Shown here: positions 20,628 to 32,192 of the stretch, piece after piece
Layout: each line of letters opens with the position of its first letter
How positions within the stretch are numbered: the first letter of the stretch is position 1
Assembly (NCBI GenBank): GCA_949358305.1
Contig: OX442315.1
Coordinates: forward strand, 930,001 to 994,000
Length of the DNA: 64,000 nucleotides
Source: Strigamia acuminata
Lineage: Eukaryota; Arthropoda; Chilopoda; Geophilomorpha; Linotaeniidae
Direction: 5' to 3'
The notes under the pieces: generated by a model
Database searches by the model: none
The model's input: the letters and a program-made list of their open reading frames with translations, nothing else
What the model was told of the DNA's origin: nothing
Translations under genes and position numbers: made by a program

Positions 20628-22538
20628 GGACCCCACTTTTTCGAGTAAAACAACTTGACCCACTTTCGGATTTTTAAAAAAACGGTCCCCCTTTACCTCG
20701 TGAAAATTACGTAGTTGTTTTAAATATCCCTCCTTCCAAAGGCGCCAAAACTCCCAGACGAATAGCCGGCGTTTTCGGTCCAACTTCTTCAAATCAGCCC
20801 TTTTAATGGCGGAAACTGGGACGTTAAGCACATATTTGCCCAGGCCCCCAGTAAGAAAACTTTTAGGCAATAATATGTGCCCGCCATCAACTTCCTCATG
20901 TACATAAGATAAAGGCCTTGAGTTGATTATCGAGCTCACTTCCAAGACTAAAGTCTGCAGAGCTTCAAGATCAATCGTTTTCCGTGTCAGCATTTTCCTC
21001 AGCTTGTCCTTTACAGAACGCACCAAACGTTCCCATGAACCACCGGCCCAAGGTGAAAAAGGCGGCGTAAATGTCCACAGAATCCGGCTCTCAGTGAGGA
21101 GCGTCTTCACCTTATCCGTCTTTACGAGCTTGCCCCAAGACTGGATTTCCTGTGACCCGCGTGCAAACATTCGGGAATTGTCTGAAAACACTTTCGCCGG
21201 GTAGCCAAAGCGAGCCCCGAATCTTCGAAAAGCCAAAAGAAATTTTTCGACTGTCAAATTCTCAGAAACTTCGAGGTGCACGCTTCGTGTCACCAGGCAG
21301 GTAAACAACAAAATGTAAACCTTCTTTGACTGTTTCGCAGGTCCAACGTTGAGGGGACCCAAGTGATCGATCCCGGTGTGACGGAAAGGAGCGGCCGGCG
21401 TCACGCGTTCCATGGGGGGATCTCCAGTGAGAGGATTGCCCGCTTGCAACTTCGCCTTTCGACACGTCAGGCAATTCCTTATCACCGACTGCACCGTCCT
21501 CCGACCACGCAAAACCCAGAAACGATCTCGGACCCTGTAAAGGGTTTTGCTCAAATCCCCGTGCATGAGGTCAAGATGAGCCTTCTTTATTATTAGTCGC
21601 GTAACCCAACTATCGGGATGCAGCAAAACGGGGTTACTCTCGTTGAACGTGAGAAACGACCTGCGCAGGCGGCTGCGTAGCCTCAGCAACCCTTTCTCTC
21701 CAACAAAAATATCGAAATTCTTCAAAATAGAGTATTTAGAAACTCCTTTGTTCTGCTCCACAGCCTCAAACTCATCCCGAAAATACATCATCTGTGATAG
21801 GTGAATCAACTTCCCCTCAGCCTCTTCCAACTCGAATATCTCGAGGTCCACCCCGCGAGGAGAAGTCCGACACCGTCGTATTAAAGCAAATACTCGAGTC
21901 ATGCGTCGAAAAGAGTTGAAACGTCGAAAAAAAGTGTCTACAAAAGTCTCTTGAAGTGAGACAGCCAGAACGACCGTCTTCATCTCTTCCGCGGGAAGGA
22001 AGACGTCGTCCACACACATCGGAGCCAAAGTCCGAGGATCTGTGCCTGTCCACCACAACTGGTTGTTAACTAAGTCTTTCGCGCTGCGTGGACGTGTCAA
22101 GACGTCTGCCGGATTCAAATCGGTAGGAACGTACGCCCATTTCTCTTTGCGCGAATTTTCTAAAATCTCAGCCACCCGGTTGGAAACGTACGGTTTCCAT
22201 TGGTTTTTCACCGATTTAATCCAGGCGAGTGCGACCATCGAATCAGAAAAGAAATTCACTTCTTCTATCGGATAATCTGGCAAGAAATTCGTTAAAATGT
22301 AGTCTGCCATTCGAACCCCAACTACAGCAGCAGTTAATTCGAGACGGGGTAAAGAGAGCTTGGCAATCGGGGCAATTCGACATTTACTCAATAAAAGCTG
22401 GCTAACCCCTTCGGCATTGCGCGTATAAACAGCACAGCCATATGCCTTCGGACTGGCATCACAAAAAATCTCTAAACTCAACTTCTTTCTAGAAAATGTG
22501 CCCAGCCAGCGTTTAATTTTAAAGTCTTTAAATACCAA
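20628..22538 (-). pseudogene. BEL pol: RNase H and integrase
   Basis: On the minus strand about 637 codons belong to BEL; the last 20 codons of the open frame are copia LTR. RNase H is marked by D27 (FCDASP), E67 (LPRLELTAA) and D99 (FFSDSMVALAW). The integrase has H321, H326, C356 and C359 and a core triad D391 (GIDHLGPL), D453 (FSDNSRMF) and E503 (WAGGSWERLV); the wide D-E spacing is usual for BEL/Pao. The C-terminal module continues at 13176-13324. The frame begins within the RT connection region after a frameshift relative to 22642-22744. Confidence 0.92.
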
Positions 22539-22744
22539 GTTGCCACTTCTCCCCTTTCCTCGTCAGATATATTGCCATCCCAAGCAAGAGACCTGCCACA
22601 ACAGGACTGCATCAATAATTTCATCGGTAAGATGACAGGCGCTAGCAGACCAAGTGGGTCAAAAACCGACGCGACAAGCGATAGGATGCTTCTTCTTGAA
22701 TGAGGAATTTTTTCGCATGCAGGAACATTCCATAAACATTCCAT
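22478..22744 (-). pseudogene. BEL pol: RT connection fragment
   Basis: This frame contains SILSLVASVFDPLGLLAPV, a typical BEL/Pao segment after the polymerase core. It overlaps the end of the YMDD fragment (22642-23094) and the start of the RNase H frame (22538), each in another frame, so one frameshift lies at each junction (about 22700-22740 and about 22480-22540). Confidence 0.85.
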
Positions 22745-23094
22745 AAAACGCCCAACATTTTAATAATGTCCAATTCCGCAAACGTTTCACTTCTCATGTG
22801 AAAACCCTCGTCCTTAAGGGCGGCAAACGCCTGTTCATCGGAAGACGCCCACTTGACCAGTGGCAGTTTCCCGTCATCAAGAATCATTCGAAGGTCCTCG
22901 CAGTGTTTCACTGCATGCTCGACATCATCACCCCCGGATGTCAAGTCATCCATATAAATCCCTCCATCGAGGGCGTCAGCTTCTTTCGGGTGAGATTCCT
23001 CGTACAGTCTCCCCTGTTTGCGTATTGCTGCGCAGAGCAAAAAAGGAGATGCATTGACGCCGAACGGCACAACAGTCATGCGAAGGACCATCAA
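22642..23094 (-). pseudogene. BEL pol: RT catalytic fragment
   Basis: The frame carries RMTVVPFGVNASPFLL and the catalytic YMDD box (GGIYMDDLTSGG), the polymerase core of BEL/Pao reverse transcriptase. It is in the same frame as the preceding fragment but separated from it by a TAG at 23116-23118. A third frame overlapping at 22976-23236 also has plausible residues (FPETVLVEKPVGSF), so two small shifts near 23050-23160 are likely rather than a lone stop. Confidence 0.88.
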
Positions 23095-23115
23095 ATGATC
23101 CCACAGGTTTTTCCA

Positions 23116-24630
23116 CTAAAACGGTTTCTGGAAATACTCTCTCGCAACCCACAAAAAGCGCAAAAAATTGCGATGTGTGGGGTTTATTAGGACTTGTAAA
23201 AAAGCTTGTTTTATATCGGCAATTACCAGAACACAATAGAGTCTAAACCTGATTAAAACTAAAATTATGTCTGGATTTAACGACGGTCCCGGATAAAGAC
23301 AGTCGTTAAGGGACTTCATACCTTTTCTCGCCGAGGACGCATTAAACACCACGCGGAATTTTGTGGTTTGGCGGTCTTCCTTAATTACGGGGTGGTGAGG
23401 GATATTGTACACTCCTTTACGCAAAAACCGCTCTTCTTTCGGCACCTCTTCCGCGTGATCCTCTTCCAGATAATCAGTCATTGCCTTGTGATATCGTGCT
23501 TTATAATCCTCATTTCCATCAATTCGTTCCAGGGTGCTAGCTAATTGATTCATAGCTATCTCCCAATTAGAGTCCAGATCATCAATTGCTCCGTTAAACG
23601 GCAACAATACTTCATAGCGCTCTGAATCGAGTTTTTTCGTTGTTTTTTCAAAACGATCACGGACAAAGTCAGAGTCCTTTTCACCGGCGCTTATACCAAT
23701 AGCTTCAAGACTCCAAAGCTTCTCCAATTCCTTGTTACTTGTGTCGCAACACGCATTACAGCAAGAAACTGTGTCCGCCTCCTCAAACAAGTCCGTAGAC
23801 CCTGCGGCCCCGGACAGGACCCAGCCAAAAATTATGTTAATCAGTCCTAGCGAGTCACTTAATCGCTTGCGACCGTTAACAAAAAACTTCCACCATACGT
23901 CGATTCCGAGCAAAATTTCTACTTTGTTAGATTCGGACGGAAGTTCTTCCGCCAATTCAATGCCCATCCCCTTCACCTTTTCAATTACAGCTGGGTTCAC
24001 AACTCCCGAGACAAACGGCAAACTCTCCGCAGTAAGAGCAGCAACCCAAAGCTCCTTTGAACAGTGACGAGATCGTAGACATAAATCATACACGTCGTAA
24101 TCGGTTGCAGCCGGTATACTTTCATTAAACCGCTGCGTCGTCATGTGCATAGTTCCTTCCTTTTGTAGCTTTAAACGATCAGCCAAACTTTGCAAAATAA
24201 ACGACCTGTGACTGCCCGAGTCCAAAACGCCACGCACGCAGTGTATTCCACCCGATTTCGTCTTTAAATTTGCCGTAAAAACCATAAGTTGAAGCGTGGA
24301 CGAAACCGCCATAGAAACGTTCCCGATCGCTTGAACCTCCCCAGCCTTCTCGGTGGAAGACAAGGCTTTCACTTCAATCTTCCTGCAGATTGACGAATGG
24401 TGTCTTCCGCCGCAAGAACGACAAAAAAACTTGGTTCTACATTCTTGTGCGCGATGACCTGCACGCAGACAGTTGAAACACAGGCGATTTTTTCTTACGA
24501 TTTCGAACTTGTCATTAACCTCCATTTCTTTCTTGCAGCTCGCATTTTGATGCTCTTCATCGCAAAACACAGGCAAACTTGTCCGACTTTGACTTGGTTG
24601 ACGACGCAGATTTTGCGTTTTGAGCAGCAA
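23116..24630 (-). pseudogene. BEL gag end, protease and RT start
   Basis: The frame starts with zinc-knuckle-like cysteines (CFNCLRAGH, then CRSCGGRHHSSIC). It contains the A17-type aspartic protease with VLDSGSHRSFI near residue 135, and then the first RT motifs (FRVVFNASS and VLVIADIKQAFLQ). It ends at a premature stop in the RT fingers region. The gag frame upstream overlaps it at 24557-24630 in another frame; the change sits at the run of four A on the plus strand at 24564-24567, where one base appears gained. Confidence 0.9.
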
Positions 24631-25672
24631 AGCAAGTTGCCATCGCTTTTTCTGGCTGCTTCTCGGAGCGCTCTTTCTTTACACCGGTACGCTCGGAGCC
24701 CATCAGCTCCTCCGTCTGCTCGTCTAATGTAATCTCCGAAGCGAAAAAATCGAGAAGAGTTATGACGTTGCAGGAGCCCAGGCCATGGATTCGACCATAG
24801 CGTGTCACCATTTCCATCGGAAATTTTCTGAGAATGTCAGGCACGAGCAACAACCCGGCCGTTCTCACCGGGACTTGCAATTGCTCGAGCAACCGGACCG
24901 CTGACGACATTTTGGTCAGTAACGCCTTCACAGCCTTCGCCGGGTGCACATCCACAATCGGCTTAAACTCTCTTATGGTCTTCATCAGAGCATTTCGCTG
25001 AGCTCCAGCATCACCATAACTCCGTTGTAATTCCTCCCGCGCCAGATCATAAGATCCATCTATTAGTGGATAATTAGATAGGAGAGCGCCAGCTTCTCCT
25101 GTACAAGACACCTGCAAATATTGTAATTTTTCGATCTCTGACAAATCGGGATTTGTGTGTATCGCTGTTTCGAAGTGGTTCATAAAGGACTTGAAAAGTA
25201 GAACCTCTCCGTCGAATTTCCTCATATCTAACTTCGGAATCTTTGAATTCTTCTTTTTTGGGGTGGTGGTGTTCAAAAACGAGCCGCCTCCCGCTCCGGC
25301 GGAAGTCGAAGAAACATTCGCCGCACCACCTCCTCCCCCATGCGCTACCCATCTTTTTGAGAGCTGATACCTCTTGGACAGCAGATCCAAACGAACAGCT
25401 ACCTCTTCCACATGACGTACTTTCAGCAGATACTGGGGGCGAAGCAGATGGGGCTGGAGTATGTTTAAATCGTTGACCATCTGAAGATTTCTCTGTTGCG
25501 CGGACATCTGAAGCGCTTCCAGTTCCCCTGAGTCACCTACGGTCTCGGAGCGCTTCAACATGGCCTCAAGAGAGACCGCCAAAGCATCCCACCTCGCTTC
25601 AAGCACGTCAGGTTGGATTGACGGCGGCAATGGTGGTGTATAAGACCGCGGTGACGCTGGTTGTGACACCAT
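24557..25672 (-). pseudogene. BEL gag
   Basis: The 371-codon frame starts at Met 25672, proline-rich at first, then a helical stretch. A DUF1759-type gag core follows at about 145-290 (KIPKLDMRKFDGEVLLFKSF, then the LQYLQ and GEAGALLSNYP region). It would form the structural shell. It ends after a lysine/serine-rich stretch through a frameshift just as the cysteine-rich part begins. In intact BEL/Pao elements gag and pol are usually one ORF. Confidence 0.88.
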
Positions 25673-26273
25673 CTTTGCCTGGAATCAGAAAGCAAAAGAC
25701 AATATCTATCGCCAAATACAACGACCCCGTAACAAAAACGAACAAGAAAACAAAACACGCACACAACAATCTCAATTGACACAGCACACCACGTGTAGCA
25801 CGGTGCTGCTTGCAGAACGATTCACGTTTAAAAAACAGAACCAAACAGCAACAAACTCCCCCGCTCAAGGCGGTTATATGGAGCACACTAGAGAATAGTT
25901 ATTATTCTAGAAATAACAACTTACAAAACACAATTGCACCCTCCCCCAGGCACAAACACTGACCATTCCCAACAACGTTCTCAACCAATACAAAACCAAA
26001 CTTCAAACTATACAGTCCAAAGTCGATATCTCTTCAAAGACGTTGCTCATCCACCGCACGCGTTGTGTTTGCAGTTGTGACCGAAGAATCCAGCGACAGA
26101 TGACGTCAGGGCTGTCCGTAACGCCGCTCTCGACGACTTGACCGCGCGACTCTTGCTGCCTTGGGAAGACGTGTATTCGATGAACGACACGCGTACGGAA
26201 TCCAAAACCCGCACTCGCAATTGGTCACCCCGGCGTCCAGCTGAATCCTGGTCACGGCACCAATTTCCGGTTC
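25673..26273 (-). other. BEL 5' leader
   Basis: About 600 bp between the LTR and gag. It contains the primer site at its LTR side. Short ORFs here do not resemble known proteins. Confidence 0.7.
26243..26262 (-). promoter_or_regulatory. BEL primer-binding site (tRNA-His)
   Basis: The minus strand reads TGGTGCCGTGACCAGGATTC about 11 bases after the LTR. It is the complement of the 3' end of insect tRNA-His as I recall it (ending CCTGGTCACGGCA plus CCA). Confidence 0.75.
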
Positions 26274-26602
26274 TGTTGCGGTCAGTCAACGAGATGACCG
26301 GTCATGGTAGCGACTCCCAAGTCGCTCTCTGGATCGCATAGTGATTTCCGTACATCTGCGACAGATGAACAGCAATGGCGCATCGCATTGGAGGAATCCT
26401 ATTGTTGGGTCGGCACAGCAAGGCATGGAGGAGGAGTGCATGCTTTACTCCTACGCACACATTGTTGATACTTGAATAAAATGAGTCAGGAGATGCAAAA
26501 AACTGACAACTTGTTTATTCATCGGTATAAGAAGAAAAAGTGAGCCAAAAGCAATGAAACAAAAAAAGAGCAAGTGCAAGACAATGGCACATGATAAAAA
26601 CA
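26274..26602 (-). repeat. BEL 5' LTR (about 329 bp)
   Basis: On the minus strand it starts TGTTTTTATC and ends GACCGCAACA. Bases 26275-26601 match 11885-12211. A hairpin around GCGACTcccaAGTCGC is visible near 26309. The adjacent primer site fixes the internal edge. Confidence 0.85.
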
Positions 26603-27069
26603 TTTGACTTAAGATGACTAAGATAAATTGGATAGTACTAATTTGATGGTGCTCTACAACTTTGTAATTGACTTTTTTGCTCTAACCTGATTGGTTTTGA
26701 AGTTAGCAAGTGAATGACCTTGAAAATGATCTTCTAGGTCAAATTTGATGACATCATTGGATTGCTCTCACCCAACTTCCTATATGATCGCTTTATCAAA
26801 GTTGGCCTAGATGCAATTACTCAGGAAATATTTGGAGGGGTACAGACTTTTAGGACACCCTGTATATCGAAAATAAACATTATTAATGACATTTCGACTC
26901 TTGTAAAATACATTATGTTTAACATTAATTGTAACAACGAAATAAATTAAACGTTCCGATATAAATACATTACACTTGTAATCAGAAAAGATTTAATCAC
27001 AAAAACGATTACTTCCACTGTTGTAATAAACCAAAACAACTCAATCGATGCAAAATATTGACATATGAT
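26603..27069. other. Non-coding flank with a possible repeat terminus
   Basis: No gene is seen. The stretch at 26833-26870, whose minus strand begins ATATACAGGGTGTCC, resembles the end of a dispersed repeat common in insect genomes; I cannot place it in a family. Confidence 0.35.
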
Positions 27070-28809
27070 TGTGATGATTACAAATCCGTATTTATCAATG
27101 TTCACAATAGATGGCGCTGTTTACTAAACGCGCGTAATTCAAACTCGATAAAAATAAAAAGTGTGATAAATAATTATTTAGACACGGTGAATAAAATAAG
27201 ACTATTTTATTCGATATAAACTAAGTATTATTTACTTGACAATGTTGATTCTATCGAATCAATATCTACATTACTTACCTGTCGAAGGGAACCAATCGGA
27301 CCCTTTCGGACCCCAACTGGGCCCATCTGGACATAGTCATATATTAGGTCCGGACTAGTGACCCACGAATCCGCCGATTCGTATGCTGATTGGCTATCGC
27401 CAAACTAGTAGTTCTACAGAACTATATAAGCTTCAGTTTCTCACCTCTCACCCCCCTGGCTTGATAACTGTAAATGTCTGTAATTGAATTGTTGTTATCG
27501 TTTGATTTCACTTTCTTATCGACACATCAGGCCACCTCAGCTCTCCACAATCGGTATTCATTACTATTGTTATTGTTGTTGTAGGGCCTTTTCGGGAAGG
27601 CTAACTCCGGTAATAGACATGCATTCGCATGAAATGGCCCCGTAACGTTAGCCAGCTGTTCTACGGGACAGTAGGATTTCGTACGGTGGCTTAATATAAC
27701 GGTCGTATACAGTACGACCTTGCTAAATGAAAGTAGGTCCCTCAGCTAACTGGCCTCAGTCCGCTGCAGGATGGTTGTTGTAAACAGCCCACGCAGGTTC
27801 CCGTCTTTCTACGATTGGTCCTTCCGCTCGTTAAAAGTCGGTAAAGACCTAATGCACAGGTAACACGCCGGGTTGGTAGCCCGTGAGTAATATCTAAAGA
27901 TGTTGCGATAAAACAACTACCTGGATAATGGTAATCCAATGGCAGTGGCCAATTAATATTTTACCCGGTGCTCGATCAGTGGATCCCGCCATCGTAAGGC
28001 ATGCTGGCGGATGGAGGAGTCAAATCCTCCCGCGATGGTTCTCTCGACCGTCGTGACGGTCCCCGCCCCATCGTACCCTCCGGGTTAGTAACCCGTGAAT
28101 GATATATAAAATATATCGTGTTAAACAAATTACTCGGGCATTGGTAATCCTGTATTGGCAATATCTTTTAAACCCGGTAAGTCCATAGAAATGTTTACCT
28201 GGTGGTTGGTACCACCGATAGCGAGTTAAAGCACACAATTAAATACTCGGCGCCTGATCACGCGATCTTGTCGTCGTAAGGCATACTGGCGGATGGAGTC
28301 TCAACAACTCCCGCGACGTTCTCTCAATTGTCGTGACGGTCCCCGCCCAATTAATATTTATACAACAATTCATTTGTTGTATTCCACTAATTACTTTACT
28401 TTTATTCATTTGGAAAAAGGAATATTCTGCTGAATATTCCTACTTATGCGAAGGACTCTTCGCATTATTAGATACTCGAGCTGCGGACCAAATACGTCTC
28501 CCTAGCGATATTTGTGACGATGCCGCAAGCCAGCCGTATCCCTTTGGCTTCGCCCGGATCCTCAACCAGTTGATGCCGCCCGTTTACACGCGTCAAGAAC
28601 CCAATTATGTTATCGTTAATATTTAGTAATAAATATGTTATGTCACACTAAAACTGTAAGTTATTTCTACTTGATCACATATTCATGTTTGTAAAAGCTT
28701 CCGTAGCTTATCTCGGTTAGGTTGTTGCTAAACTTAGCAACGTCTTGTATAAACCGAATTATCTATCTTAAAAGGACTAATAAATAAGCCCAAAAGTAGA
28801 ATCGTCACA
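27070..28809 (+). repeat. Element B 5' LTR (1740 bp)
   Basis: Ends are TGTGATG...CGTCACA, a short inverted pair. TATATAA is at 27423-27429 and AATAAA at 28628-28633, implying a U3 of about 380 bp and an R region of about 1.2 kb. Two tandem units occur inside (27868-28070 and 28080-28350), sharing GTAAGGCAT, CTGGCGGATGGAG and GTCGTGACGGTCCCCGCCC. A hairpin (TTGATTC/GAATCAA) and the CTCF-like AGATGGCGC (27109-27117) lie near its start. Confidence 0.93.
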
Positions 28810-29911
28810 AGTGGAGGTTCTACCGAGATAGGCTGCCAAATTTTAAATAAAATTTGAAGTTTTGTATGTCTATGGTGAATCCGAGTAGTGTAACGTTTAT
28901 GGTGATTTTTGTGTGTAAAAATAAATTTCGTTGGAAATTTATATGTGTTTAATATATTTTTATTTTAGAACGTCTTGCCAAGTTAATAAGTGTAACTCAC
29001 TTTATTCTGTTTTCTCCGCAGTGGAAACTATTTGTTTTAACAAAATAATAATTTCTACCGCGTGGTCAGGCCTAAAGGCCTAACCCCGAGAACGGAAAAA
29101 TCTTGCCCGAACTTGTTAAAGTTGACCCCGCCCGGTGGCATCATTTTTGTCGTCGACAATATGACAAAACCACGCGGTTGGGCCTAATTTTGAAAAGTTC
29201 GACTTTGACGGAATTCTTAAAGAATTCTATCAATTTGACAATCGCTTTATTTTTGGAATGTTTTAAATAAGTAATTTTGCTTGAGACTTCAAGTTAAACC
29301 TAAATTTATTTGCCTAAATAAATTAGAAAGAAAATTGACATTTTCTCCGAGAAGTAAAATTTATATTTTATTTAGAATGGGTTTATCTTATTTTACAGAC
29401 TTGATCTACATTAAAATGTTGGTTGAAAATCGTGATCTCAAGCCATTGAAATCGAATTTTATGAATGGAATACCATTCGGATTTTAGCGAAGAAGAATTC
29501 TCGCTGTTGTGTTGCCTAGCAACCCGTGTTGTGCAGAAAAGCCGTCGATTCAAACGAATCGGCGCGTCTTTTGAAATTACGAGTTTTAAAACTTTAAAAA
29601 ATTCCATAAAGGTGATCATTCATTTATTAATAAATGCGGTGATATTTTAAAATACTTTGAAAAGTATCCATTTTGTTTGGTGACTACGTCATAACACTGG
29701 AATCTGTCAAAATTACGGTTCCACGAACTTGGTGATTTCCACCAATCTCGGACGAGATTGGACTCTCGCGAGACTAGCATTGATACTTGACAAATCAGAG
29801 AGGTGTATTGAAGTACCCATACTTCCTTTCGAACTAGTGTGACCACTGCTTCGTTTGCGATCCTCCTGAACGTTTGCAACTTAGGAAATTTTCTTAGTTT
29901 TAAGTTTAGTT
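28810..29911 (+). other. Element B leader
   Basis: 1.1 kb between LTR and gag, without a convincing ORF. A hairpin-forming block at 29056-29090 (GGTCAGGCC TAAA GGCCTAACC) resembles the repeated blocks in the B2 leader. The phrase TGTTGCCTAGCAACCCG at 29508 is also shared with B2. Confidence 0.7.
28812..28829 (+). promoter_or_regulatory. Element B primer-binding site (tRNA-Gln)
   Basis: TGGAGGTTCTACCGAGAT starts two bases after the LTR and is complementary to an animal tRNA-Gln 3' end, with one difference from the isoacceptor I recall. Confidence 0.8.
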
Positions 29912-32161
29912 ATGACTAATAATCAGCATCACATGAACACCCGTGGTAAGGAAAGAACTTGTTTGACCGGTGGAATGAATCTATCCGGGTTTGTACCTGT
30001 TCCTACTGGAATGGAAGAAGTGGGAAACCACGCGGTCCACAATGGCGTTTCAAATGAAACAGCCGGACCATCTGGTGAAAATAGGATTCCACGTGAACCC
30101 ACTCCGCCTGGAGAAGAGGAATGCATTCCTGAAGGTTCTCATTTAGGCCGAGGCGGTCTATTATTTTGTCAGGATCACGGTTTGAACCCAAACCAATTTA
30201 GATCTTTGACCGAAGTATTAGATTTCGTGCACGCACGTCGTGCTACGTCGGAGCATCCTAATTCCCCAGCCAGCCAAAGATTAAATAATTTTAGTCCCAC
30301 TCCTTCGACGCCTATTTCTAGATATAGAAATAAAAATGCACAACCTCCTCGTCAAGATCAGTCGAATTTGACACCAGGAGATTTTAATCGTGCTTTCCAA
30401 CAACGATTACGAGCGAATAACTTCGCTCGCAACCAACAAAGAGGATTTACAAATCCAGAGAACTTTGAGAATACGTTCAACAGAGCGAATTTGGGTCCGC
30501 CTAATATGGCCAACCCTAATCCAAGTTTTCCAAACGGATCAAATAGTTGTCCGAATCTCGCTGGAAATTTGAACCCAAATTTTGGTGCGACAAGAGGTCC
30601 AAACCGCCGTTTTGACCCAAATTCTAGATTTGCAAACAATTCTAGTCCAGCACCTAACATGCAAAGGGGTCACCCAGTTCCTCCGAACTCGAATAACCCA
30701 ATTGATATGAATGATTTAAATAATCCTTCTAATCCGGAGACGCAAGGAGATTCAAATAATTATTTGAATCACGGTACACCAGGCAATTCGAACAATCGTC
30801 CGAATTTTGGTGGCCCAGGAAGCTCGAACAACCGTCCGAACTTTAACAATCGGAGTAATTCTAATAATCATTCGAATTATGGGAACCAAGGTAATTCGAA
30901 TAACCATTCGAATTTTGGTAACCACAGTAGACCAAATCAAGGAGGGTAGAATAATTTCAACCCCAACAATGGTGGCTCAAGTCAAAATAACTCGAGTCAA
31001 TCAAACACTGGTGGATCGTCGAATGACCATTCGCGTCCTCCAAGCAGCTTTGGAATGACGGCTGATGACCTCGCGTCAATTGCCACAACCATGCACAAAT
31101 TGATGCAGGCTGGAAAAAGTTCTGCCATTGTCCCTCAAACTAACAGTTTGAAGCCCCCAGATATTCCTGTATTCTCTGGAAAGGCAGATGAAAGCGAACG
31201 CTTTCTCACTATCGTAAAAAATGTCGCTTTCCTGCGAAACATGTCACTCGATGACATGCTTGTTAAAGGCGTTGCTGGTTATCTAACCGAGCAAGCACAT
31301 GGTTGGTTCCATGAAAGGAGAGGAGATTTCATATCTTGGGAAGTATTTGAACAGGCGTTCAAAGAAAGGTTTGTAGCCACTCGACAAGAGCGGACGAATC
31401 AATTAACGAAATTAAGACAACTGGAAACAGAAAGTCTTTACGACTTTATGCACAAATATTACCAGTCATGGATATTGCAAGACAGTCTTGATGCAAAAGG
31501 GGCTGGATGTCTTTTTATCGGGAGTGTAACTCCTGCTAACGATTTGCTTTTGCATACGCAAGGCATAGCGGATTTACCTCTGACAGAGATTTATACCGTT
31601 ATAACGAAAAATAAAGATCTGTACAGTCGTACAGCTAATGGAGTAAAGGAAATTAATTCCAATCCAGTTGTTTTCCCACCTCGGAAAACTGATAATCGTC
31701 CTCAACCGAAGACGAATGCTAAATCACTAACTTTGGATTCGCAAGAACAACTTAATTTCTGTGATGAAGAGATACCCGAGGAATGTGAAGCCGTTTATCT
31801 AATAAATGGGGTAGTAGATCAGACCAGACGTGGTCAATTAGTTTGTTATAACTGTAAGCAGCCCGGACATATGCGTCCGGAATGTACAAATCCAAAACCA
31901 CGCACAAATTTCAACTCTGAAGAGTTACAAAAACGTGGTACTCCGGATTCCCCAACTGTGGATCCGACTTCTAAACGACCTAATAATAGGTGGATAACTC
32001 AAGAAGTGTTGGATGCAACACTAGATGCTAAACTTGATGCGAAATTAAATACTTTTGAAAATAAGTTACAAACTTCGCTGACCAACTCGTTGGCAGAAAT
32101 GGTCAAAACTTTGATCAAGCCCGAATCGACAGATTCAAGTGCTACTAGTTCAAAAAACTAG
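29912..32161 (+). pseudogene. Element B gag, one internal stop
   Basis: The frame from ATG 29912 runs to TAG 32159-32161 and is broken only by an in-frame TAG at 30947-30949. The first part is rich in Asn, Pro and Ser, with degenerate repeats containing NSNN and PNF (about residues 180-345). The second part holds a gag core (FSGKADESERFLTIVKNV, and later AHGWFHERRGDF) and a CCHC knuckle CYNCKQPGHMRPEC coded from 31844. It would form the particle and bind RNA. Order and motifs match C1 gag (43670-46006). The internal amber stop would truncate the protein before the core. Confidence 0.88.
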
Positions 32162-32192
32162 ATCCGGGGGACGAAGGTTTATTCCATCCCCC
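32152..32192 (+). promoter_or_regulatory. -1 frameshift site of element B
   Basis: The heptamer A AAA AAC (32152-32158) is in the gag frame, immediately before the gag TAG. Seven bases later, GGGGGA (32166-32171) can pair with TCCCCC (32187-32192). Slipping back one base enters the open pol frame, which has no stop from 32158 on. The same arrangement occurs in C1. Confidence 0.8.

Larger units (their letters stand above)
11885..26602 (-). mobile_element. BEL/Pao retrotransposon with nested insertions
   Basis: The outer element runs on the minus strand: LTR (26274-26602), tRNA-His primer site, gag, a decayed pol, then the pol C-terminus beyond the copia insertion (13176-13324) and a second LTR copy (11885-12211). 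Inside it lie the complete copia element (13325-20627) and a 451-bp inverted-repeat element (12662-13112). Without these insertions it would be about 7 kb, a usual BEL/Pao size. The gag-pol has several frameshifts and a stop, so it is defective. The left end is less certain because no polypurine tract adjoins that LTR copy. Confidence 0.8.

Noticed and set aside
27868-28350. CRISPR-like array in the B LTR
   Set aside because: Only two long units, with homologous and not unique intervening sequence, in an animal LTR.
28333-28626. 97-codon ORF, repeated at 35220-35513
   Set aside because: It lies within the B LTR R/U5 region and is repeated only because the LTR is; no family resemblance, and the frame is not kept in the B2 LTR.
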